In this document: in pieces, positions 42,540-51,582 of the stretch
How positions within the stretch are numbered: position 1 is the stretch's first letter
Layout: each line of letters opens with the position of its first letter
The notes under the pieces: model-generated
Told to the model about the DNA's origin: nothing
The model's input: only the letters and a program-made list of their open reading frames with translations
Databases searched by the model: none
Assembly (NCBI GenBank): GCA_964572965.1
Contig: CAZNHL010000016.1
Span: 1 to 59,165 of the forward strand
Direction: 5' to 3'
DNA from: CAZNHL01 sp964572965
GTDB taxonomy: Bacteria > Bacteroidota > Bacteroidia > Cytophagales > UBA9547
DNA: 59,165 nucleotides
Made by a program: the position numbers and the translations under genes

Positions 42540-44105
42540 ATGGAGAGCGTATTATTATTAATTATTATCGGAATTGTTGCCCTCGGAGCGGGTGTGGCCA
42601 TTGGCCGTTTTATGCTTCAGAAGGTTTTTCAGGGTGCTGAAAAAGATGCTCAGGAAAAAGCAAAATTGATTCTTAAAGAAGCTGAAATTAAGGCTGACAT
42701 TGTGAGCAAAGAGCGCATGATGGAAGCGAAGGAAAAGTACTTCAAACTGAAAAATGAGTTTGAAGAGAACATGAATCAGAAGAAAAATCTGATCATTCAG
42801 AACGAAACGAAAGTTAAGCAACGCGAACAGCAGGTTAGTAAACAGATTGAACAGAATACAAGAAGAGAAGCTGAACTGGACTCTCTGAAAGAAAATGTGT
42901 CTGCGCAAATCGAAATCATCAATAAGCGTAAGGACGATATTGAACGCGTGCATCAGCAGCAGGTTCAGAAGTTAGAGAAGATTGCTAACCTTACTGCGGA
43001 TGAAGCACGTGAGCAAATGATGGAAACCATCAAACGTGAAGCACAGTCAAAAGCGTCTTCTTATATCAAGGAGATTGTTGAAGAAGCAAAGCTTACTGCA
43101 ACAAAAGAAGCTAAAAAAGTTGTTATCCAGACTATTCAGCGTACTGCTACAGAACACGCTATTGAAAACTGTGTGTCAATCTTCAATATTGAAAGTGACG
43201 ATATCAAAGGTAAAATCATTGGTCGTGAAGGTCGTAACATCCGTGCGCTGGAAGCAGCAACAGGTGTTGAGATCATTGTAGATGATACTCCTGAAGCAAT
43301 TATTATTTCCGGTTTTGATCCTGTAAGAAGGGAGATTGCCCGTTTGTCATTACACCGTTTGGTGGCTGATGGCCGTATACACCCGGCACGTATCGAAGAG
43401 ATCGTAACGAAGACAACGAAAAATATTGAAGACGAAATCATTGAAATAGGCGAGAAGACTGCCATCGAATTAGGAGTGCATGGTCTGCATCCTGAATTGA
43501 TCAGAATGGTTGGCCGTATGCGCTTCCGTTCTTCTTATGGACAGAACTTGTTACATCACTCTAAAGAGGTTGCACGTATGTGCGGTGTGATGGCAGCAGA
43601 ACTTGGACTAAACGCTAAAATGGCTAAACGTGCAGGTTTGCTTCATGATATTGGTAAAGTAAGCCCTGAAGAGTCAGAATTGCCACACGCAATTTTGGGT
43701 ATGGAGCTGGCTAAGAAATACAAAGAACATCCTGAAGTTTGTAATGCTATCGGAGCTCACCACGATGAGATTGAGATGACGTCTATGATTTCGCCGATTA
43801 TCCAGTCTTGCGATGCAATCTCTGGTGCGCGCCCTGGTGCACGCCGCGAGGTAATGGAGTCTTACATTAAGCGTCTGAAAGACCTTGAGGAGTTGGCTAT
43901 GTCATTTGATGGTGTAACTAAATGCTATGCGATTCAGGCTGGTCGTGAACTTCGTATTGTGGTAGATTCTGAAAATGTAACGGATGACAAAGCTTCATTG
44001 CTGTCATTCGAGATTTCTCAGAAGATTGAGAAGGAAATGCAATATCCTGGTCAGATTAAGGTAACAGTAATCAGGGAAATGCGCTCAGTGAGTTATGCTA
44101 AATAA
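42540..44105 (+). CDS. rny: Ribonuclease Y
   Basis: A 521-residue protein from ATG 42540; upstream in-frame TTG 42477 would run through the RNA candidate. N-terminal TM helix (1-20), a long coiled coil (about 25-190), a KH domain with GRNIRALE, and an HD domain with LLHDIGKVSPEE and AHHDE. It is the membrane-bound endonuclease that starts mRNA decay. Length and order match the family. A terminator follows. Confidence 0.96.
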   Translation: MESVLLLIIIGIVALGAGVAIGRFMLQKVFQGAEKDAQEKAKLILKEAEIKADIVSKERMMEAKEKYFKLKNEFEENMNQKKNLIIQNETKVKQREQQVSKQIEQNTRREAELDSLKENVSAQIEIINKRKDDIERVHQQQVQKLEKIANLTADEAREQMMETIKREAQSKASSYIKEIVEEAKLTATKEAKKVVIQTIQRTATEHAIENCVSIFNIESDDIKGKIIGREGRNIRALEAATGVEIIVDDTPEAIIISGFDPVRREIARLSLHRLVADGRIHPARIEEIVTKTTKNIEDEIIEIGEKTAIELGVHGLHPELIRMVGRMRFRSSYGQNLLHHSKEVARMCGVMAAELGLNAKMAKRAGLLHDIGKVSPEESELPHAILGMELAKKYKEHPEVCNAIGAHHDEIEMTSMISPIIQSCDAISGARPGARREVMESYIKRLKDLEELAMSFDGVTKCYAIQAGRELRIVVDSENVTDDKASLLSFEISQKIEKEMQYPGQIKVTVIREMRSVSYAK

Positions 44106-44126
44106 ATAATTAAGCAGATCTATACA

Positions 44127-44157
44127 AAAGGGCATTCGAAAGATTGCCCTTTTTTTG
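44127..44157 (+). terminator. Terminator after rny
   Basis: AAAAGGGCA pairs with TGCCCTTTT and continues into a T7 run, 22 nt after the rny stop. Confidence 0.9.
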
Positions 44158-44181
44158 TTTTACGCTATTTTGAAATAAGTC

Positions 44182-44829
44182 ATGAATTTAGATGTTTGGA
44201 TAGCCTATTTTTTAACTGAGCTTGTGTTGTCGCTGACACCGGGGCCTGCAGTGTTATTAGTTTCGTCACAAGGCCTTAAATATGGGGCAAGAACGAGTTA
44301 TGTCGGGGCGCTGGGTATATCGTCTGCAAACCTGGTTTATTTCGTGTTATCGGCCTTGGGTTTAGGAGTCTTGATTATGGAAGCAGATACGCTGTTTAAT
44401 ATCATTAAGCTGGTTGGTGCCTGCTATCTTATTTTTATTGGTCTTAAAATGTTTGTTCTTTCTTTTCGTAAGAATGAAATTGCTGTTGCTGTGAGTTCTG
44501 AAGAAAACATGATTGCCAATAAAAACGCTTTTTTTCAGGCTTTTGTAACTCAGATTTCCAACCCGAAAGCCATTATATTCTTTGTGTCTTTATTGCCACA
44601 GTTTATCAGCAGCAAAGAAAACCTGACCTTGCAGATAACCATTCTTGCTTTAACGACTGTCATCATGGAAACAGCCATTTTGTTTTTCTATGGATGGTTA
44701 AGTGCACGCGGCCGTGATTCACTGAAGAATAGTAAAAGTTTTTCAGATTGGGTTGACAGGTTGGCTGGCGGTGTTTTAATTGGAATAGGCATCCATTTGT
44801 TATACCTTAAAACCAAAGCCGGATTATAA
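44182..44829 (+). CDS. LysE/RhtB family amino-acid exporter
   Basis: A 215-residue inner-membrane protein with about six TM helices. The N-terminus has the family signature LSLTPGPAVLLVSSQGL and a later GACYLIFIGLKM helix plus the NPKAIIFF motif. LysE/RhtB carriers export amino acids such as lysine, threonine or homoserine lactone. The specific substrate cannot be read. Its stop is 1 nt before the start of the sterol desaturase-family gene. Confidence 0.88.
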   Translation: MNLDVWIAYFLTELVLSLTPGPAVLLVSSQGLKYGARTSYVGALGISSANLVYFVLSALGLGVLIMEADTLFNIIKLVGACYLIFIGLKMFVLSFRKNEIAVAVSSEENMIANKNAFFQAFVTQISNPKAIIFFVSLLPQFISSKENLTLQITILALTTVIMETAILFFYGWLSARGRDSLKNSKSFSDWVDRLAGGVLIGIGIHLLYLKTKAGL

Positions 44830-44830
44830 T

Positions 44831-45529
44831 ATGCTCTCATTTTTAAACAAGCTTGGTTTCATTGACGCATTCGTAGTTTTTACGATCAACAATGTTTTGA
44901 TAACAATACTGGTCATTTTTGCGGGCAGGCTGTGGCAGAATAGAGTTAATGAAAACTATCAACCAACGTTTCGGTTTACGCGAAGGCAAATAATGATGTG
45001 TACGCTCACTAATGTGTTGAATATCGGGATTACTTATGCCGGGTTTTATCTGTGGAAAATTGGCTGGCTGCAGCTTGAAGATTCATTGTCCTGGAAAATA
45101 ATACTGGACTTTATATTCTTATTTTTTGCAATGGATTTTTTACTCTATGTTTTTCATGTCGCTATTCATAAATCGGCAATATATAGCCTGGTTCATCAAT
45201 TACACCATGATGCTGAAGACCCTGATCCGATTGACCTTTTTGTATTGCATCCGGTTGAAACATTGAGTTTTGGAGCCATCTGGATCCTATTGATTATGAT
45301 TTTTCCATTCAATATTTATGCACTGGTATTATATATCACTTTCAATATATTGTTTGGACTGGTAGGACATTTAGGAGTAGAACCATTCTCTCAAAAGATA
45401 ACAGGGAACAAGTACTTGAAATTTTTGGGGACATCCACTTTTCATCATGACCATCATATTCATACCGGCGTTAACTTCGGCTTTTATACAACTATCTGGG
45501 ATAGGCTATTCGGAACTTTGAAAAAATAG
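44831..45529 (+). CDS. Sterol desaturase/fatty acid hydroxylase family protein
   Basis: A 232-residue membrane di-iron enzyme. The histidine boxes are HVAIH (109-113), HQLHH (122-126), HPVE with GHLGVEP in between, and HHDHHIHTG (about 214-222). Four TM helices are visible. The family hydroxylates or desaturates sterols, carotenoids, sphinganine or fatty acids. It is translationally close to the LysE gene (1-nt spacer), so they are likely co-transcribed. The true substrate is unknown. Confidence 0.87.
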   Translation: MLSFLNKLGFIDAFVVFTINNVLITILVIFAGRLWQNRVNENYQPTFRFTRRQIMMCTLTNVLNIGITYAGFYLWKIGWLQLEDSLSWKIILDFIFLFFAMDFLLYVFHVAIHKSAIYSLVHQLHHDAEDPDPIDLFVLHPVETLSFGAIWILLIMIFPFNIYALVLYITFNILFGLVGHLGVEPFSQKITGNKYLKFLGTSTFHHDHHIHTGVNFGFYTTIWDRLFGTLKK

Positions 45530-45541
45530 TATACCGAGATG

Positions 45542-45802
45542 TTACTTTTCGTAATGATATTTACAGCTGAAAATTAAAACCGTTTGATTTTCTACTTTAT
45601 AGACTAGTCGATGCTCTCTATCTATTCGCCTTGACCAAAATCCGGCAAGATCATATTTTAATGGCTCTGGTTTACCTTTACCTTCAAATGGAGTTCTTTG
45701 AATATCTTTTATGAGCTCATTGATTTTCTTGAGCATGTTCTTGTCTTCTGAGAGCCAGGATGTATAATCTTCCCACGAGTTTTTGGAAAAAATAATTTTC
45801 AT
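45542..45802 (-). CDS. yoeB: YoeB/Txe-family mRNA interferase toxin
   Basis: An 86-residue RelE-superfamily toxin. The catalytic residues known for E. coli YoeB occur at the same numbers: E46 in GKPEPLK, R65 in EHRLVYKV and H83 in KYHYEK. It cleaves mRNA at the ribosomal A site. Its start is 5 nt after the antitoxin stop, the standard antitoxin-first order. All active-site residues are present, so it should be active. Confidence 0.95.
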   Translation of the reverse strand: MKIIFSKNSWEDYTSWLSEDKNMLKKINELIKDIQRTPFEGKGKPEPLKYDLAGFWSRRIDREHRLVYKVENQTVLIFSCKYHYEK

Positions 45803-45807
45803 CAGTC

Positions 45808-46056
45808 TTACAGTAATCCTTTCTGAACTGTTTGTCCGGCATTCATTTGCTGAATAGATTCGTATAACCTATCCGCATTTACTTTAGAACTCAGTAAATG
45901 GACAGTTTCCATGATAGAGTTATATTCTTCTAATGAAATCAATACTGCGCCTTTGCCTGTTCCCCTTTTGATGATCAGTGTTTCATTATTGTCTTCAACA
46001 TCATCGAGGAATTTCTTGAGGTCGGTTCTAAATTCTGTGAAATTTGCTGCAGTCAT
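45808..46056 (-). CDS. yefM: YefM/Phd-family antitoxin
   Basis: An 82-residue antitoxin of the Phd/YefM family: N-terminal DNA-binding fold (TEFRTDLKKFLDDVEDNNETLII, then GKGAVLISLEEYNSI) and a flexible C-terminal toxin-binding tail. It neutralises YoeB and, with it, should repress its own promoter. Three TTAAGTA repeats lie just upstream of its ATG. Confidence 0.94.
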   Translation of the reverse strand: MTAANFTEFRTDLKKFLDDVEDNNETLIIKRGTGKGAVLISLEEYNSIMETVHLLSSKVNADRLYESIQQMNAGQTVQKGLL

Positions 46057-46074
46057 GGGAATGGAATTACTAAT

Positions 46075-46105
46075 TAAGTATTAAATTAAGTACTTGTTTA
46101 AGTAA
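46075..46105 (-). promoter_or_regulatory. Operator candidate for the YefM/YoeB operon: three TTAAGTA repeats at 12-bp period
   Basis: TTAAGTA starts at 46075, 46087 and 46099, exactly 12 bp apart, 19-49 bp upstream of the antitoxin ATG. The middle copy forms the palindrome AAGTACTT. The position and periodicity suit cooperative binding by antitoxin-toxin complexes. Confidence 0.6.
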
Positions 46106-46157
46106 CTACAAGTTTTTATATATAAAAGTTTCAAAATTGAGGAATCAAAATCAGCGG

Positions 46158-46634
46158 TCAAGACTCTTCTTTCTCCCTTACCACAAAGAATGCGAGAACA
46201 GCAGACATTATAATGCCGATGATAAAGAAGCCGAATACTCCCTGAATGATATAGTTTTTCAGATTGAAATATTTCTCGGCTTCCTGTTCGGTTGTTTCTC
46301 CGTTTCTTACGGCATATTCAATAAAGTCCGGAAAGAAGTGGGGATTGATCAGTTTATGGAATATAAGTGCTACAACGGGGCTTAAAATGGCTACAATAAT
46401 GCTGATGAAGAGGCCACAGAGAAAGGCTGCGCTAAAAGTAATTTTACCTCCCGATTGACTTTTACGCTCTTTCATGGCCAGCCACAGAATCCAGCCGGCA
46501 GGAATGAAGAACAAATTGGTCAGGATAGGGTGAAGGTCCTGGTATTTGGTATGAAGCCCTACAATGAATTCCAAAGTAATCCATAAAAGTGAGGTTCCGG
46601 AGAAGATCAAACCGTATTTCAATTCCGTTTTCAT
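46158..46634 (-). CDS. DUF4199 membrane protein
   Basis: A 158-residue protein with four TM helices, matching DUF4199: GLIFSGTSLLWITLEFIVGLH at the start, GKITFSAAFLCGLFIS, and a last TM before FFVVREKEES. No catalytic motif is visible. Function unknown. It is 32 nt downstream of the DUF1571 gene on the same strand. Confidence 0.82.
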   Translation of the reverse strand: MKTELKYGLIFSGTSLLWITLEFIVGLHTKYQDLHPILTNLFFIPAGWILWLAMKERKSQSGGKITFSAAFLCGLFISIIVAILSPVVALIFHKLINPHFFPDFIEYAVRNGETTEQEAEKYFNLKNYIIQGVFGFFIIGIIMSAVLAFFVVREKEES

Positions 46635-46665
46635 GAGTTTGCCAGTTTAGGTTAGTACAATAATA

Positions 46666-47523
46666 CTATTTATTGAAATTACCTTTTAATTCTTTCATGA
46701 AGTCTTCCTGAGCTACATAGGGGTTAATTTTTACGTCGTGGTATTCGTAGTATTCATAAAGACCCTGATCATCATATATTTTCTGAATAATAGGCATATA
46801 GTTTTCTTTATCAATATAGAATAAGGTACGCTTTCCGTAAGCCGTTGGTACTAGAATTGTAGAACCGGGATTTAATTTTTTATTGTAATCCCCAGGGAAA
46901 CCGTTTTTCTCCATAATACTATACTCATTTACATATAGTTTGTGGGCAATGCTGCGGGTAGTTTCTCCTTGTTTCACAGTATACTTTACATAAGTATATT
47001 GTGGGTAATCAATTTCAATTTTATAACAGATTCTGTCAAGGATTTTTACCTCTCCGATATATTGGAAGTAGTCACTAAAATGCGGTCCCTGATTTTTAGC
47101 AATACTGACAATAAGATTGGTGAAATAGTCGAACCCGATTTCATTAAGGGTGTGATGATTGTTTTTCCTGATAGTATTACCCATCGGGTCCAGCTGTAAT
47201 GTTACAACAGATAGATTGCCCGGTTTGATTTTGGCGTCTTTATTTTTACTTTCAGGCTTCCAGAGAACTTCAGTGCCACTGTGTGGGGCAACTATTTTGA
47301 GGTGAACTATACGGGGCGAACTTTGATATCTGACAAGTTGTTCTCCGCTCTCTAACTCTCCGTCTACACGTTCTGTTTTTTTGATACGGTAAGTCAATGT
47401 CCTGATTTCCCTGACTGCTTTTTCCATGCGGCTAAGGATGTCCTTGCAGGTCGATTCATTGTCTTCAATGCCTATAAAAGCACTTGAAAAAAAGAGAAGT
47501 AATATGAAGGCTAAATGTTTCAT
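46666..47523 (-). CDS. Exported DUF1571 protein with an inserted LysM domain
   Basis: A 285-residue protein from ATG 47523; an upstream TTG start at 47550 is less likely. Signal peptide or lead TM at residues 1-18. The DUF1571 core is visible on both sides (TLTYRIKKTERVDGEL, DPMGNTIRKN..HTLNEIGF; then FYIDKENYMPIIQKIYD). Between the halves, at about 178-227, lies a complete LysM (YTVKQGETTRSIAHKLYV, then LNPGSTILVP), which binds peptidoglycan or other GlcNAc chains. It should be periplasmic. It is immediately downstream of murF (52-nt spacer), and both concern the cell wall. Role unknown. Confidence 0.82.
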   Translation of the reverse strand: MKHLAFILLLFFSSAFIGIEDNESTCKDILSRMEKAVREIRTLTYRIKKTERVDGELESGEQLVRYQSSPRIVHLKIVAPHSGTEVLWKPESKNKDAKIKPGNLSVVTLQLDPMGNTIRKNNHHTLNEIGFDYFTNLIVSIAKNQGPHFSDYFQYIGEVKILDRICYKIEIDYPQYTYVKYTVKQGETTRSIAHKLYVNEYSIMEKNGFPGDYNKKLNPGSTILVPTAYGKRTLFYIDKENYMPIIQKIYDDQGLYEYYEYHDVKINPYVAQEDFMKELKGNFNK

Positions 47524-47575
47524 ACTGGTTATGTTGTACGAAATGTACAAAAAATGTCAAAATTTTTAGATGGTT

Positions 47576-48859
47576 TCATTCAAAATCATCTAAAAGCTTT
47601 TCCAGGGCCATTCCTCTGGAACCTTTAAATAAAATGAAATAGTCGGAAAATGGATTTTGCTTTAGCCAGTTGCTTAAATCTGCCCGTTCTTTGAAAAACA
47701 GACCTCTGTCACTTTCTTTTTTTTCTTTGGAAAATTCAGTACCACAGAAAATAGTTTGTTGGATAGGCAAATCCTGAGCGAGCTCAATCATTTTTCTGTG
47801 CTCAGTTTTACTGAAATCGCCCAACTCAAACATGTCTCCCAATATTACTGCTTTTTGGGGAGCAGCCATTTTGGCGAAATTCTGTACAGACAAGCCCATG
47901 GATGATGGGTTGGCATTATAGGCATCAAGAATTAAAGTATTTGTGCCTTTTGTTACAATTTGTGAACGGTTGTTTTTAGGAGCATAAGAAGCAATTGCTT
48001 CTATGGACTTTTCTTCAGGTACATTGAAAAACTTACCAAGGCAAAGGGCAATGGCAGCGTTGTCAAAATTATATTCGCCGATCAATTGGGTCGCGAATGT
48101 TTTTCCTGTTTCGGTAGTGATATTAATAAAGAAATCCTGGGATGCTATTGCTGCATAGTAGTAATTGCCTTTTTGCGGATACAAAACCGGTTTTTCGAAT
48201 CTACCCGCCATACGCATCAGCAATTCATCTTTAGAATTAACAAAAACAGTTCCCTTTGTTTTTAACAGGTGATAGAATAACTCGCTGTTTCCTTTGGCAA
48301 CGCCTTCTATGTTGCCATAACCCTCCAGATGGTCCATACCGATATTGGTGATAAGGCCGTGCGATGGGTTAGCTATTTCACAAAGCGTTTCAATTTCACC
48401 AATATGATTTGCCCCCAATTCAATAACTGCCATCTCAATATCACTGGTAATGGATAGTAAGGTTAGGGGTACCCCAATGTGGTTATTTAAATTGCCTTGT
48501 GTGGCAAAGGTTTTATATTTTTGAGATAAAACAGCATAAATTAATTCTTTAGTTGTTGTTTTACCATTTGATCCTGTAATTCCTATGAAAGGGATATTAA
48601 GCGTGTCGCGGTGAGTTCGCGCCAGCTTCTGTAAAGAAGAAAGTACCTCGTCAACTACTATGAACCGACTGTCTGTTGCATACTCTTTTTCATCTATTAC
48701 AGCATAAGCTGCACCTTGTTCCAAAGCCTGTTTTGCATAAGCATTTCCATTAAAGTTAGGACCTTTAAGGGCAAAGAATATATTACCTTTTGCAATTTTT
48801 CTGGTATCAGTACAAACTCCGGTTGAAGATTTAAAAAGTGTATATAGTTGATCGCTCAT
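47576..48859 (-). CDS. murF: UDP-N-acetylmuramoyl-tripeptide--D-alanyl-D-alanine ligase
   Basis: A 427-residue Mur ligase. ATP-binding loop GSNGKTTTKEL (95-105), the HIGEIETLC and GMDHLEGYG segments of the central domain, and the C-terminal domain with DAYNANPSSM, a hallmark of MurF. It adds D-Ala-D-Ala to UDP-MurNAc-tripeptide in the cytoplasm, the last soluble step of peptidoglycan precursor synthesis. It is followed by the LysM-DUF1571 gene. Confidence 0.96.
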   Translation of the reverse strand: MSDQLYTLFKSSTGVCTDTRKIAKGNIFFALKGPNFNGNAYAKQALEQGAAYAVIDEKEYATDSRFIVVDEVLSSLQKLARTHRDTLNIPFIGITGSNGKTTTKELIYAVLSQKYKTFATQGNLNNHIGVPLTLLSITSDIEMAVIELGANHIGEIETLCEIANPSHGLITNIGMDHLEGYGNIEGVAKGNSELFYHLLKTKGTVFVNSKDELLMRMAGRFEKPVLYPQKGNYYYAAIASQDFFINITTETGKTFATQLIGEYNFDNAAIALCLGKFFNVPEEKSIEAIASYAPKNNRSQIVTKGTNTLILDAYNANPSSMGLSVQNFAKMAAPQKAVILGDMFELGDFSKTEHRKMIELAQDLPIQQTIFCGTEFSKEKKESDRGLFFKERADLSNWLKQNPFSDYFILFKGSRGMALEKLLDDFE

Positions 48860-48891
48860 GCTTTACAGGAAATAGGATTGCAGATAGTTAA

Positions 48892-49335
48892 CTAATATTT
48901 TACAGTAAACTCTAGTCTTACAAGTGTATTAGGAATGATTAACCTCAAATAGCCAGCACTAAGCTCGTCTATACCAAATTGCCCGTTATGGGTTTTGGAA
49001 TCCGTAATGGTAATTTGGGTTTTTTCAGTATTCCATACCCAATTTCCTGTATCCGGAAGGTAAACAGGGCTTTGACAATTGGCGCTATCGGCAGTACTGA
49101 AATAGAACTTTCCATTGACATTGAAAGTATAGATCTTTTTTTTGTCACAGCCAACAAATGCAGTAGGGATACCATTATTTGTCAGGCTTTTTTGTTGCCA
49201 GCTTTTTGTATTGTTGTTTGTAAGCCCTAATGATCTTTCAATAGGTGGTTGTGAATCTTTCTTGCAGGCAATGGAAACTAAAAATAGGAGTAGGAATGCG
49301 AGCAATGTTTTTGGGAGCTTCATCGTTGTATTCAT
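48892..49335 (-). CDS. Lipocalin-like lipoprotein
   Basis: A 147-residue lipoprotein, lipobox VSIAC at residue 24. The mature part is a small beta-barrel-like domain with WQQKSL, KKIYTFNVNGKF and GNWVWNTEKTQITITD, a pattern of the lipocalin-like family common in Bacteroidota. A second ATG four codons in is also possible. It is divergent from the FG-GAP gene. Function unknown. Confidence 0.72.
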   Translation of the reverse strand: MNTTMKLPKTLLAFLLLFLVSIACKKDSQPPIERSLGLTNNNTKSWQQKSLTNNGIPTAFVGCDKKKIYTFNVNGKFYFSTADSANCQSPVYLPDTGNWVWNTEKTQITITDSKTHNGQFGIDELSAGYLRLIIPNTLVRLEFTVKY

Positions 49336-49391
49336 TTAATTTGTAAATCTAAGGGTATTCAAAGTATATTCAAATATCTTTATAAGGTCAA

Positions 49392-51581
49392 GTGAGAATA
49401 GTTATACTTATTAAATGTCTGTTATTGTTGGTTTGTTGCCATGGGTTTGCGCAACAGACTCGTTGGGCTGTAGATGTAACAACAACTTTAACGAATGGCT
49501 CCGGTATTTTATTTAATGCCTGGACGGGTGGCCTGAATTCTTCACAGGTTTCATCTATTAGTTTGCCCGGAGGGAAAAAAGGGGTGTTTATTTTTGATAA
49601 AGCTACTCAAAAACCTTCGGTATTTGTCATTTCAGAAACTTCATCAGGCAAGGTATGGACTTATGAACCTGAATGGGAAACAGCTTTTCCTACTATGACA
49701 GGATGGGTTTTGCTCAGAGACTATGATGGTGATGGTAAAGAAGATATTTTTACTTCAGTTCCAACAGGCGTGAGTGTTTATCGCAACGTAAGCACTGCTT
49801 CTGAATTGCGCTTTCAGCTGGCGAGCAGCCTGTTATTATCTAAAGGTTTTTCAGCTGTTATTAACCTTTTTGTAAACTCCCTTGATGTACCTGCAATTCA
49901 GGATATGGATGGCGATGGAGATCTGGATATTATGTGTTTTGACTTTCCGGCAGGATCGAGTGTTCAATATCATCAGAATATTTCAAAAGAGACTTATGGA
50001 CATTTGGATAGTCTTGTTTTTAAAAGAATTGATGATTGCTGGGGAGGATTTTCGGAAATAGATTGCAGTCATTATCTGTTTGGTCAGAGTTGTAAACTTA
50101 ATACCCGTTTGTCTGAGCTTCGTATTGAGCATGTTGGCGGTGGTGCTTTATTGCCTATTGATACAGATAATGACGGAGATTTTGATCTTGTTGTAGGAAA
50201 GGAAAGTTGTGATAACTTAAACTTTCTTAAAAATGTAGGAACTGTCCAGCAAGCCAATTTCAGTGCCTTGGATACTATTTATCCGAAGTCAACAAGGACC
50301 GTATTTAAAACTTTCCCGGCGGCGTTTCACGTTGATGTCGATCTGGATGGAAAAAGAGATTTGCTGGTAACTCCTAATAAAGATTCTAATCCTTCACTTG
50401 ACATAGATTTTAAAAGTTCTCTGTGGTATTATAATAACAAAGGCACTGACCAATTGCCCGATTTCCAGTTTGTGAAAAAGGACTTTCTGCAAAATACAAT
50501 GCTTGATCTGGGAGAACAGAGCGTACCTGCTGTACTTGATTATGATAATGACGGAGATTACGATTTAGTGGTTGCGGAAAAGGGGTTTAAAGGAGTTGGG
50601 CGTTTGTATCTGCTTGAAAACACTGGTACTGCAGAAGCTCCTGCTTATACACTTGCAGATTATGATTATCTGAATATTGCCTCGAAGCAGTGGGTGAACC
50701 TACGCCCGCAGTTTGCTGATTTTAATAAAGATGGCTTTGTGGATCTGGTTTTAGCTAATACGTATAATTTTAACACAGGGGAAACTGATTTGAAATTGTT
50801 TTGGGGCAAAAGTCCTGAAGGCGGAAAGGTCGCATTTTCTTCAACATTCATTTCTCTTGATTTATGGGTTAATATTCTCGATGCTCCTGTATTTTTCGAT
50901 AATGACAATGATGGTGATCTGGATGCATTGGTCGGTAAAGCAAATGGCTCTTTAGAGCTATGGACTAATGTCGGGTCTTTATCATTACCGAGTTTCACAA
51001 AATCGGAGAATGACTACCTCGGCTTTACTTCTGATGCTGTTCAGAACTTTAGAAGGGTAGCAGTAGGCGATGTAAATAATGATACTTTCATGGATCTGAT
51101 CAGTGTTGATAATTTAGGAAAAATAAGCCTCTATGATCATTTTCAGAATTGGAAACCCGGTACAACAATAAATCCTGATGTAACGCTTGTTTACAATGGT
51201 CAGCAAAGGGCATATGTCAGTCCCAATTACGGTAATTATCTGAGCCCGGTATTGAGCGATTTGAATAAGGATGGTTTGCCCGAGATCATACTTGGGACAA
51301 ATGCCGGAGGTTTAGTGCTTTTTAAAGGAGAAAAGGCTCGTGTTAGTAATGGTGAAGATGCGCTTATCTGGCCTAACCCTGCTACAGAATATGTCAATGT
51401 CAGTTATAAGTATGATGCTGACTTGGTAATTTACAATCTCGCAGGGCAGCGTATAAGTCAATTGAGTTTAAAAGGGGCTGAAATCAATACGTTTAATGTC
51501 GATTTTCTTCAAAGTGGCTTGTATTTGTTCCGAATCAATTCTTCTGCAGGAACAATAGTGAAAAAAGTGGTAATTTTGTAA
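49392..51581 (+). CDS. Secreted FG-GAP/VCBS repeat protein with T9SS tail
   Basis: A 729-residue protein starting at GTG. Signal peptide ends HGFAQ-Q (residue 21). It contains about nine Ca-binding motifs of FG-GAP/VCBS type (for example DYDGDGKED, DMDGDGDLD, DTDNDGDFD, DVDLDGKRD, DYDNDGDYD, DNDNDGDLD), so it is a beta-propeller with calcium sites, and ends with a T9SS type A tail (WPNPATEYVNV). Such proteins are adhesin-like or glycan/protein-binding cell-surface proteins. The next gene starts 1 nt after its stop. Confidence 0.88.
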   Translation: MRIVILIKCLLLLVCCHGFAQQTRWAVDVTTTLTNGSGILFNAWTGGLNSSQVSSISLPGGKKGVFIFDKATQKPSVFVISETSSGKVWTYEPEWETAFPTMTGWVLLRDYDGDGKEDIFTSVPTGVSVYRNVSTASELRFQLASSLLLSKGFSAVINLFVNSLDVPAIQDMDGDGDLDIMCFDFPAGSSVQYHQNISKETYGHLDSLVFKRIDDCWGGFSEIDCSHYLFGQSCKLNTRLSELRIEHVGGGALLPIDTDNDGDFDLVVGKESCDNLNFLKNVGTVQQANFSALDTIYPKSTRTVFKTFPAAFHVDVDLDGKRDLLVTPNKDSNPSLDIDFKSSLWYYNNKGTDQLPDFQFVKKDFLQNTMLDLGEQSVPAVLDYDNDGDYDLVVAEKGFKGVGRLYLLENTGTAEAPAYTLADYDYLNIASKQWVNLRPQFADFNKDGFVDLVLANTYNFNTGETDLKLFWGKSPEGGKVAFSSTFISLDLWVNILDAPVFFDNDNDGDLDALVGKANGSLELWTNVGSLSLPSFTKSENDYLGFTSDAVQNFRRVAVGDVNNDTFMDLISVDNLGKISLYDHFQNWKPGTTINPDVTLVYNGQQRAYVSPNYGNYLSPVLSDLNKDGLPEIILGTNAGGLVLFKGEKARVSNGEDALIWPNPATEYVNVSYKYDADLVIYNLAGQRISQLSLKGAEINTFNVDFLQSGLYLFRINSSAGTIVKKVVIL

Positions 51582-51582
51582 C

